64,000 nt of DNA from Kingella potus. Lineage in GTDB: Bacteria > Pseudomonadota > Gammaproteobacteria > Burkholderiales > Neisseriaceae. The translations under genes and the position numbers were made by a program. Shown piece by piece: positions 57,768 to 64,000 of the stretch (position 1 is the stretch's first letter; every line of letters starts with the position of its first letter). The stretch is from assembly GCF_900451175.1 (NCBI RefSeq), contig NZ_UGJJ01000002.1:186001-250000 (forward strand), given 5' to 3'. The notes beneath the pieces are model-generated. The model was not told the origin of the DNA. It saw nothing but the letters and a program-made list of their open reading frames with translations, and made no database searches.

Positions 57768-58488
57768 AACGCGTGCGTCGCTTTGGCGGCACGCCCTGCG
57801 CGGTGCGGTTGGTATTGGATTTTGAACCAAACTGCTGTGTTGTTTTTTCAGACGGCCTTTGCGGTCAAGGTAGGGTGTGTGGCGCAGCCACGCACGCGGT
57901 TTTGTTTTGGAGCGGTGTATCCGTTGCGGCGTGGGAACGCGTGCGTCGCTTTGGCGACACACCCTACGCGGTGCGGTTGGTATTGGATTTTGAACCAAAC
58001 TGCTGTGTTGTTTTTTCAGACGGCCTTTGCGTTCAGGGTAGGGTGTGTGGCGCAGCCACGCACGCGGTTTTGTTTTAAAGCGTGGGTGTTTGTTGCGGAT
58101 TCGGGGAACGCGTGCGCCGCTTTTGGGCGACACACCCTACGCGGTGCGGTTGGGTGTTGGGTTTGCATCCAAGCGGCTGTGTTGTTTTTTCAGACGGCCT
58201 GTGCGGTCAAGGTAGGGTGTGTGGCGCAGCCACGCACGCGGTTTTTGTTGCAAAAACAGGCGTATCCGTTGTGGGATGGGGAACGCGTGCGTCGCCTTTG
58301 GGCGACACGCCCTACGCGGTGCGGTTGGTATTGGATTTTGAACCAAACTGCTGTGTTGTTTTTTCAGACGGCCTTTGCGGTCAGGGTAGGGTGTGTGGCG
58401 CAGCCACGCACGCGGTTTTTGTTGCAAAAACAGGCGTATCCGTTGTGGGGTGGGGAACGCGTGCGTCGCCTTTGGCGGCACACCCTAC
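57768..58488. repeat. Tandem array of about 170-bp units (DUS plus REP-like hairpins)
   Basis: The marker GCGTGCGTCG (one copy GCGTGCGCCG) recurs at 57771, 57939, 58110, 58285 and 58459, spacings 168-175. Each unit contains GCGCGGTGCGGTTG or GCGGTGCGGTTGG, TGAACCAAACTGCTGTGTTG (diverged in unit 3), a DUS, and GGGTGTGTGGCGCAGCCACG. Four full units and one partial; no gene. Confidence 0.85.
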
Positions 58489-58516
58489 CTAATCTGCATT
58501 GGGTTGGCGGGAAAGG

Positions 58517-58558
58517 AGAGGCCGTCTGAAAAACGTATTACGGTGTTCAGACGGCCTT
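58517..58558. terminator. DUS hairpin at the end of mutL
   Basis: GAGGCCGTCTGAAAAACG with facing DUS, 8 bases beyond the mutL stop. Confidence 0.75.
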
Positions 58559-58565
58559 TGTCTGC

Positions 58566-60482
58566 CTATTGGCCGCGCAGGAAGAGTGCGTCCAGTTCTT
58601 TGAGGGTGAGTTTGACCCAGGTGGGACGGCCGTGGTTGCATTGGTTGCTGCGGGGGGTGTTTTCCATGTCGCGCAGGAGGGCGTTCATTTCGGGCAGGGT
58701 CAGGCGGCGGCCGGCACGGACGGAGCCGTGGCAGGACATGGTGGCGAGGATGCGGTTGCCGTATGCTTCGAGGGCTTGGGATGCGCCGTAGCCGGAAAAT
58801 TCGCGCAGCATATCGCGGGCGAGGCCTTCGATGTCGGATGTGCCGAGGATTTTCGGCACGGCGCGGACGGCGATGCGGTTTTCGCCCACGGCGGAGAGGT
58901 CGAGGCCGAAGCTGCGCAGGCTGTCGGCGTGTTCGGCCAGGGCGGCGGTTTCTTCGCGGGTGGCGGCGAATACGACGGGAATAAGCAGGTGCTGGCTGTC
59001 GAGGCGGCCTTTTTCGTCGCGCCGCCGTTTCATTTTTTCGTAGTTGACGCGTTCGGCGGCGGCGTGCATGTCGATGAGGATGAGGCTGTCTTCGGCTTGG
59101 GCGAGGATGTAGATGCCCAGCAGTTGGGCGATGGCGTAGCCCAGGGGGTGTTCGGGGAGGCCGTCTGAAAGCGGGCTTTGTACCGGCTGCGGAGCGGCTG
59201 CGGGGTGGGACGGCGGCAGGCTGCTTTCGTGTTCGGACGCGGCGGGGAGGGGGTCTTCTTTGGGGCTGCGGCGGTAGAGTTCGGCGTAGGTGTCGAGGGC
59301 GCGGCGGCTTTCGTTGAGGCTCAGGCCGCGCTGCTGTGAGGCGGCGGCATAGGGTGCGGGTGCGGTTTTGCCTGCGGGGCGCGGGGCGGCTGGAAGGCCG
59401 TCTGAACGGGGTGTGCCGGACGGATTCCGGCCGGCGGTACCGGCTATGCGGTGCAGCACTTCTCCGGCGTTGCCTATGCTTTCGGTGTGGTCGGCGCGGG
59501 TGAGGGCGAGGGTTTTGTCGAGGGCGTGGAAAACGAATTGGTGGACGGCCTGGCTGTCGCGGAAGCGGATTTCGGTTTTGGCGGGGTGGACGTTGGCATC
59601 GACGGCTTCGGGCGGGAGTTCGAGAAAGAGGACGAAGGCGGGGACGAGGGCGTGGTGGAGTACGTCGCGGTAGGCTTGTTTGACGGCATGGAGGATGACT
59701 TTGTCGCGGACGTAGCGGCGGTTGACGAAGCAGTATTGCCGGGTGCTTTTGCCTTTGGCGAAGGTGGGTTTGGCGATGAGGCCGTAAAGTTTCATGCCGC
59801 CGGCTTCGGCTTCGACGGGCAGGGAGGCCGTCTGAAAGTCGGTGCCGAGGATGGCGGCGGCGCGTTCTTCAAGGCTGTGCGGCGGATATTTGAAGACGGT
59901 TTTGCCGTCGCGTTTGAGGGAGAAGGCGGTGTCGGGGCGGGCGAGGGCGAGGCGTTCGAGCATGGCGGCGCAGTGGGCGGCCTCGGTGTTGTCGGATTTG
60001 AGGAATTTGCGGCGGGCGGGGGTGTTGAAGAAAAGGTCGGAAACTTCGACGGTGGTGCCTTCGGCGGCGGCGGCGGCGGTAACGGGGGAGAGGGTGCCGT
60101 CTTCGGCGCGGATGCGGCGGGCGTGTTCCGCGCCGGTTTGGCGGCTGGTGAGGGTGAGGCGGCTGACGGAGGCGATGCTGGCGAGGCCTTCGCCGCGAAA
60201 GCCCATGCTGGCGATGCGTTCCAAATCGCGCAGGCCGCCGATTTTGCTGGTGGCGTGGCGGGACAGGGCGAGGGCCAGGTCGTCGGGGTGGATGCCCGTG
60301 CCGTCGTCGGTAACGCGCAGCAGTCTGACTCCGCCGCCTTCGATTTCCACATCGATTGCGCGCGCGCCCGCGTCTATGCTGTTTTCAACGATTTCTTTCA
60401 GGGCGTTGGCGGGGCGTTCGACGACTTCGCCGGCGGCGATTTGGTTGACCAGGTGGTCGGGCAGGGCGGCAATGCGGGACAT
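58566..60482 (-). CDS. mutL: DNA mismatch repair protein MutL
   Basis: The 638-residue protein has the GHKL ATPase motifs (ALPDHLVNQIAAGEVVERPA, LKEIVENSIDAGA, RVTDDGTGI, ATSKIGGLRDLERIASMGFR, GEGLASIASV) and the C-terminal dimerisation domain (GYAIAQLLGIYILAQAEDSL). There is no DQHxxxER endonuclease motif (the site reads DMHAAAERVNYEK), although many Neisseria MutL proteins have it; here Met replaces Gln, so endonuclease activity is uncertain. Three coding DUS (SDGLP and QTASLP peptides) lie in it. The ATG at 60482 is the family start. Confidence 0.96.
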   Translation of the reverse strand: MSRIAALPDHLVNQIAAGEVVERPANALKEIVENSIDAGARAIDVEIEGGGVRLLRVTDDGTGIHPDDLALALSRHATSKIGGLRDLERIASMGFRGEGLASIASVSRLTLTSRQTGAEHARRIRAEDGTLSPVTAAAAAEGTTVEVSDLFFNTPARRKFLKSDNTEAAHCAAMLERLALARPDTAFSLKRDGKTVFKYPPHSLEERAAAILGTDFQTASLPVEAEAGGMKLYGLIAKPTFAKGKSTRQYCFVNRRYVRDKVILHAVKQAYRDVLHHALVPAFVLFLELPPEAVDANVHPAKTEIRFRDSQAVHQFVFHALDKTLALTRADHTESIGNAGEVLHRIAGTAGRNPSGTPRSDGLPAAPRPAGKTAPAPYAAASQQRGLSLNESRRALDTYAELYRRSPKEDPLPAASEHESSLPPSHPAAAPQPVQSPLSDGLPEHPLGYAIAQLLGIYILAQAEDSLILIDMHAAAERVNYEKMKRRRDEKGRLDSQHLLIPVVFAATREETAALAEHADSLRSFGLDLSAVGENRIAVRAVPKILGTSDIEGLARDMLREFSGYGASQALEAYGNRILATMSCHGSVRAGRRLTLPEMNALLRDMENTPRSNQCNHGRPTWVKLTLKELDALFLRGQ

Positions 60483-60538
60483 GGCGGGGCTCGTGCGGGT
60501 GGGAAAAGGCGGCATTATAAGGCATGGGGCGGCAGGCA

Positions 60539-60582
60539 GAGGCCGTCTGAAAACCGGCAAAACGGGTTTTCAGACGGCCTCT
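60539..60582. terminator. DUS hairpin between mutL and the AAA gene
   Basis: GAGGCCGTCTGAAAACCGG and facing copy. Confidence 0.75.
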
Positions 60583-60605
60583 CGGTATGCGCACGCTGCG
60601 TGCGT

Positions 60606-61472
60606 TTATCCGGCATTGCGTTCCTGCGGCAGCCTGCCTGCCCAGTCGCAGGCAAACTGCCAGGCGGTGCGGCCGGAGCGGCTGCCGCGCATCTGCGCCC
60701 ATTCCAGCGCGGCGCGGCGGGCGGTGTCGTCGAAGGGCAGGCCGTAGTGGCCGAGCCAGTTGGCGGCGGCGTGCAGGTAGTCGTTTTGGTCGAAGGGGTA
60801 GAAGCTCAGCCACAGGCCGAAGCGGTCGGAAAGCGACACTTTTTCTTCCACCGCTTCGTTTTGGTGCACTTCGCCGCGTATGCCGGTGTGTCCGGCATTG
60901 TCGGCCATGTATTCGGGCATCAGGTGGCGGCGGTTGGAAGTGGCGTATACCAGCACGTTGGCGCAACGCTGCGACAGGCCGCCGTCGAGGGCGGTTTTCA
61001 GGGCTTTGTAGCCGCTTTCGCCTTCGTCAAACGACAAATCGTCGCAAAAGACAATGAATTTTTCCGGCCGCGCGGCCAGCAGGCCGAGCAGCGGGGGCAG
61101 GGCGGCCAGGTCGTCTTTGTCCACTTCGATCAGGCGCAGGCCGAGATCCGCGTATTCGTGCAGCAGGGCTTTGACCAGCGAGGATTTTCCCGTGCCGCGC
61201 GCGCCGGTCAGCAAAACATTGTTGGCGGGGCGGCCTGCGAGAAACTGGCGGGTGTTGCGCACCAGCCTGGCGGCCTGCACTTCGGCGGCGGCCAGCAGCG
61301 AGAGGGGAAAGGTGTGCGGCTCGGGCAGGCTTTCCAATACGCCGCCGCCGGCGGTTTTACGCCAGCGGAAGGCTTTGGCGTTCCAGTCGGGCTCGCGCGG
61401 CTCGGGCGGCAGCCATGCGTCGAGGCGGTTTAACACGGAAGCGGCTTGGCGCAGAAAGGTTTTGAGTTTCAC
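60606..61472 (-). CDS. DUF815 family AAA ATPase
   Basis: The 288-residue protein has a Walker A loop GARGTGKSSLVKALL, Walker B-like FIVFCDDLSFDEGE, and the DUF815 pattern LVYATSNRRHLMPEYMADN, SLSDRFGLWLSFYPFDQNDY. It is a cytosolic AAA protein of unknown role. The start is GTG at 61472, chosen because AAGGAG lies 7 bases upstream; earlier ATGs have no ribosome site. Confidence 0.87.
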   Translation of the reverse strand: MKLKTFLRQAASVLNRLDAWLPPEPREPDWNAKAFRWRKTAGGGVLESLPEPHTFPLSLLAAAEVQAARLVRNTRQFLAGRPANNVLLTGARGTGKSSLVKALLHEYADLGLRLIEVDKDDLAALPPLLGLLAARPEKFIVFCDDLSFDEGESGYKALKTALDGGLSQRCANVLVYATSNRRHLMPEYMADNAGHTGIRGEVHQNEAVEEKVSLSDRFGLWLSFYPFDQNDYLHAAANWLGHYGLPFDDTARRAALEWAQMRGSRSGRTAWQFACDWAGRLPQERNAG

Positions 61473-61554
61473 GGGCTGGCTCCTTGCAAACGGTAAAAGC
61501 GGCATTTTATCGCCGGAAAGAAAGGGAAGGCTACGGATTCGCCGCGCCGTGCCG

Positions 61555-61598
61555 CCGTCTTAAAAATTCAGGCTGCCCGCAAAAGCAGGGCAGCCTGC
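61555..61598 (-). terminator. Terminator with Kingella-like uptake words
   Basis: CAGGCTGCCCGCAAAAGCAG then GGCAGCCTG forms a stem; on the minus strand it is followed by AATTTTTAAG. One arm reads GGCAGCCTGAA (Kingella dialect core). Confidence 0.7.
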
Positions 61599-61613
61599 AA
61601 AGCCGGAGCGGCT

Positions 61614-62144
61614 TTAATCGTAGGATTTGTCGCGCCCGATAAAGCGGCGTTGGAGCATACGGGATGTTTTCAAATCAAAGCGGTTGAGATACATATCGGC
61701 GGCGCAGCAGTTGGGATCGTAGTCGCCTGTTTTGGGGTTTTTGCCGAATTCGTTGTTTTTAAACGTGAGTATTGCGCCGTTTAACTGGACGCTTTTCACA
61801 TCGAGAAAGCGCGTGTTGATGTCGGTGCCGGAGAACAAATTGCCGTTTGTCACGCGGTTGTTGCGGATTTCCGCCAAATTGAATGCGAACGTACCCGATC
61901 CGGTGTTGCAGTTTTTATGGCTGCGCCTGCCCTCGGGGGAGAAGTCGCCCTCCGAAGAATACAAAACATAAGACGCGCCGTTGTAATGGAAGGTTTTTTC
62001 CACGCTCAGGCCGCACAAGCCGCCTGTTTTTATGTGATGCCGCTCCAAAATGCGGAGCGTGGACGACGGTTTGTCCGCTGCCGTAACGGGCGCGGCGGCT
62101 GTGATTGCGGCAATGCAGGTTGCAAGCAAAATGTGTTTTTTCAT
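61614..62144 (-). CDS. Hypothetical exported protein
   Basis: The 176-residue protein has a signal peptide (residues 1-22, VTAAD) and four or more cysteines in the mature part (GGLCGLSVEKTF, HKNCNTGSG, DPNCCAADMY). No family is recognised. AAAGGACTTTGCC is a good ribosome site. It is monocistronic with its own terminator. Confidence 0.72.
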   Translation of the reverse strand: MKKHILLATCIAAITAAAPVTAADKPSSTLRILERHHIKTGGLCGLSVEKTFHYNGASYVLYSSEGDFSPEGRRSHKNCNTGSGTFAFNLAEIRNNRVTNGNLFSGTDINTRFLDVKSVQLNGAILTFKNNEFGKNPKTGDYDPNCCAADMYLNRFDLKTSRMLQRRFIGRDKSYD

Positions 62145-62408
62145 GGCAAAGTCCTTTCTGCAAAATGAGGTTGGGACAACATCGGGCAGCTTGAAAAAAG
62201 CCCGGGGCGATTGTATGCACGGCGGCGGAAAAGGGCAATCGCCGATTTTCGCGCAGGTCTCGGGCGGAAAATGGAAAAGCGGGTTTTCCCCGCATTCCGG
62301 CTTGCGCTTCCATCGCTTTGCCGCACCGCCGCACGCCTGCCGCGCCGTATCCACGGCGGCGGTTTTGCGGTATATTCCGTGCCGGTTTTTTTGATTGGGA
62401 AGCGAAAA

Positions 62409-62810
62409 ATGTTCAAACGTCCTGAGGAATTTATTGTTGCGGTGCTGGCTGCTTTGTGGGTGGCGGCCACTTATTTTGCCGCCGCCAAGTTCGGTGCGCC
62501 GACGCACACCGCGCTGCTGATCGCCACGCTGACGCTGCTGTGGGCGGTGGTGTTTTTCCTGCTGTGGCAGCGCGAACGCACGCGCCTGCTGTGGCCGCTG
62601 TTTCTCGGCCTGCTGGTGGCCTGCTGGTGGCCGTTTCTCGACTGGTATGCCGTGCGCGGCATCGTGCCGCCCGAAACGGCGGGAGAAATGATCGTTATCG
62701 CCAAGCCTTGGTATGCGTCGTGGACGTTTAAAACCATCCTCGCGCTGATTCCGACAGCGGCAGGCTATGCGTGGAAATTCAAAGGAATACGCCGCCGCAA
62801 AACGCTCTGA
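62409..62810 (+). CDS. Small inner-membrane protein
   Basis: The 133-residue protein has four hydrophobic segments (residues about 8-28, 35-53, 60-78 and 105-122) and a basic end (FKGIRRRKTL). It has many Trp residues. No family is recognised. The ATG at 62409 follows GGGAAGCGAAAA. It is divergent from the exported protein at 62144. Confidence 0.65.
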   Translation: MFKRPEEFIVAVLAALWVAATYFAAAKFGAPTHTALLIATLTLLWAVVFFLLWQRERTRLLWPLFLGLLVACWWPFLDWYAVRGIVPPETAGEMIVIAKPWYASWTFKTILALIPTAAGYAWKFKGIRRRKTL

Positions 62811-62824
62811 TTCCGGCAAGTGCC

Positions 62825-62862
62825 AAAAGGCCGTCTGAAAACAGGTTTTCAGACGGCCTTTG
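62825..62862. terminator. DUS hairpin between convergent genes
   Basis: AAAAGGCCGTCTGAAAAC with a facing copy; a third DUS follows at 62868-62879. Confidence 0.8.
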
Positions 62863-62877
62863 CGTGTTCAGACGGCC

Positions 62878-63375
62878 TCACACATCATAAGTACCCATCA
62901 CCGACGCACTGCCCAGCGCATGACCCTGCATCGCAAAGTGCAAATCGTTGAAACGGAAGCCCTGCGGCAGATTGAGCTTGGTATCGAGCGCATAGACAAT
63001 CAGCTCGTAGCGGTGGCGGCAGTTGGGCGGTGCCATACCGCCGTAGCTTGAGGCTTCTTCAATGCTCAATTTGCCCAGCACGCTCGCCCAACTGTTCGCG
63101 CCCTGCACATAATCCGTGGCGGCGATGCTGTCGTTTTCCGCCACCGAAGTGCGCGTCAAATCCGCAATCAGCCAATGAATCCACACAAAACCGCTGGCCG
63201 TAACCGCGTCTTTGTCTTCCAACACCACGGCAAACGACTGCGTACCTTCCGGTGCGCCGCTGATTTCAAAGGGAATAGAATAAGTCGGCATGCCGTTTTC
63301 ACTAAACTGGCTGCCGCGTTTGCCGTATCGGTCGGCAAATTCGCCGTTGATGATGGCGGAGGTGGTAACTTGCAT
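62878..63375 (-). CDS. YbhB/YbcL-family PEBP-like protein
   Basis: The 165-residue protein has the PEBP pattern: SIPFEISGAPEGTQSFAVVL, EDKDAVTASGFVWIHWLIAD, YGGMAPPNCRHRYELIVYAL, and DTKLNLPQGFRFNDLHFAMQ, GHALGSASVMGTY. The family binds small anionic ligands; YbhB-type proteins have no known enzymatic role. AGGAGAACCCC is a strong ribosome site. Confidence 0.9.
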   Translation of the reverse strand: MQVTTSAIINGEFADRYGKRGSQFSENGMPTYSIPFEISGAPEGTQSFAVVLEDKDAVTASGFVWIHWLIADLTRTSVAENDSIAATDYVQGANSWASVLGKLSIEEASSYGGMAPPNCRHRYELIVYALDTKLNLPQGFRFNDLHFAMQGHALGSASVMGTYDV

Positions 63376-63418
63376 GGGGTTCTCCTGTTTCAGGGTTGGG
63401 GAATGGGGATTTTAACGG

Positions 63419-63464
63419 AAAAAGGCCGTCTGAAAACCCGGTTTCCCATTTTCAGACGGCCTTT
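63419..63464. terminator. DUS hairpin after the HNH gene
   Basis: AAAGGCCGTCTGAAAACCC and facing copy, followed by TTTTAC. Confidence 0.75.
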
Positions 63465-63467
63465 TAC

Positions 63468-64000
63468 TTATTTGTCGGATTTTTTGCGGTTGCAGTTTCT
63501 GCACAGCATCTGCCCGTTGTCTTCGCTGGTTTTGCCGCCCTCGCGCCACGGTATGATGTGGTCGCCTTCCATTTGGCCGATTTCGAATTTTTCTTTGCAA
63601 TGCGGACAGATGCCGTTTTGTTTTTCGTACATTTTGCGCTTCATGCCGTCTGAAAAAGTACGCAGGTTGAGGTGTTTTTCATCGCGGGTCAGCACATAGG
63701 GATAGATGCCTTTTTTGTTGCCGACTTCATCGTCCAGCATCAGGTTTTTGATTTCGGCTTCCAATTTATCGGCATCCAATACTTCGTCTTCAAAGAGGTT
63801 GTGCAGCCTGCCCCATTCCACGCCTTTCATTTCTTTTTTGCGCTTTACGCGGAACACGGCTTCCGTCCAAGTCATTACCTTTTGGAAATACTGCCACAGC
63901 GCCAGTGCATTCGGGTCGTTTTGGTGCTGTGCCATATAGCTTTCAATCTGCCCGTTGGAAATCCAGTTTAAGGCTTTTTCCAAAAACTCCTGCCGTATCG
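63468..64000 (-). CDS. HNH endonuclease domain protein (partial, 5' end outside window)
   Basis: The visible 177 residues end with an HNH domain: a CPHCKEKF zinc knuckle, EGDHIIPWREGGKTSEDNGQ and MLCRNCNRKKSDK. Upstream sequence (VMTWTEAVFRVKRKKEMKGV, WGRLHNLFEDEVLDADKLEA) is the helical linker common in DUF262-HNH proteins, so the missing N-terminus is probably a DUF262/ParB-like nuclease domain, as in GmrSD-type restriction enzymes. The frame stays open to the window edge. A coding DUS gives RTFSDGMKRK. Confidence 0.82.
   Translation of the reverse strand, partial: IRQEFLEKALNWISNGQIESYMAQHQNDPNALALWQYFQKVMTWTEAVFRVKRKKEMKGVEWGRLHNLFEDEVLDADKLEAEIKNLMLDDEVGNKKGIYPYVLTRDEKHLNLRTFSDGMKRKMYEKQNGICPHCKEKFEIGQMEGDHIIPWREGGKTSEDNGQMLCRNCNRKKSDK

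Noticed and set aside
57768..58488. CRISPR array
   Set aside because: Units are about 170 bp with palindromic GC-rich cores and DUS, not short repeats with unique spacers, and no cas genes are near.
59451..61433. 660-codon plus-strand frame opposite mutL and the AAA gene
   Set aside because: Covers two well-supported genes on the opposite strand and an intergenic DUS hairpin.

Overview
The window is chromosomal DNA from a GC-rich species of Neisseria or a close relative. The 12-bp AG-dialect DNA uptake sequence (AGGCCGTCTGAA) occurs in almost every intergenic gap, very often as an inverted pair that forms the terminator hairpin. The gene set also fits the family: lipid-modified azurin, TspA/FimV-like protein, MafA/MafB, periplasmic Cu,Zn superoxide dismutase, PepN and an NADH dehydrogenase operon end. 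I see no tRNA, rRNA, CRISPR array or prophage.

Layout. 0-28 kb is mostly housekeeping: the nuoM end and nuoN; a nitrilase-like hydrolase; DUF808 protein; a divergent TetR/HPP pair with a clear double operator; LysR; an NAD(P)-binding protein; Lrp/AsnC; lpxB; prfB; GIY-YIG protein with ruvC; lpxH; rpmB-rpmG; a Na+/H+ antiporter with slyX; rpmE; a CinA-like protein; slyD; an FAD oxidase; rnhA; a DciA-like DUF721 protein; azurin; hemerythrin; MarR; a YihY membrane protein; and an Old Yellow Enzyme. 28.4-35.3 kb is an AT-rich island without DUS: a plasmid-type Rep_3 gene, then mafA, mafB and mafI, then an array of promoterless toxin C-terminal fragments each followed by an immunity gene, interrupted by an IS481-like element. 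35.5-39.7 kb (ABM protein, cytochrome b561, membrane protein, MarR, sodC, LysR) is marked by a second uptake-sequence dialect, AGGCAGCCTGAA, typical of Kingella, mixed with the ATGCCGTCTGAA dialect. The same Kingella-type word also lies just left of the maf island, so about 28-39.7 kb looks like imported mosaic DNA. 40-64 kb returns to core genes: pepN, a frameshifted LysR beside azoR, a minus-strand yciB-yciI-bolA-PPIase-PPIase cluster, tspA/fimV broken by one amber codon, cspA, folB/plsY, a patatin-like lipoprotein, upp, mutL, an AAA ATPase, a PEBP protein and a partial HNH endonuclease.

Three repeat systems stand out besides the DUS. The first is a family of roughly 70-170 bp elements with conserved asymmetric ends (four copies), a MITE-like family analogous in layout to Correia elements. 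The second is a set of dispersed REP-like hairpins (core GGGTGTGTGGCGCAGCCACG or its GGCGAC variant). The third is a tandem array of about 170-bp units at 57.77-58.49 kb in which each unit combines a DUS and two REP-like hairpins.

The most interesting functional region is the maf island, a secreted polymorphic toxin with a reservoir of alternative toxin tips and immunity genes. The most interesting regulatory site is the nearly mirror-image pair of divergent promoters in front of the 37.4-kb marR gene. Gene calls rest on reading the translations and motifs; no database search was possible.
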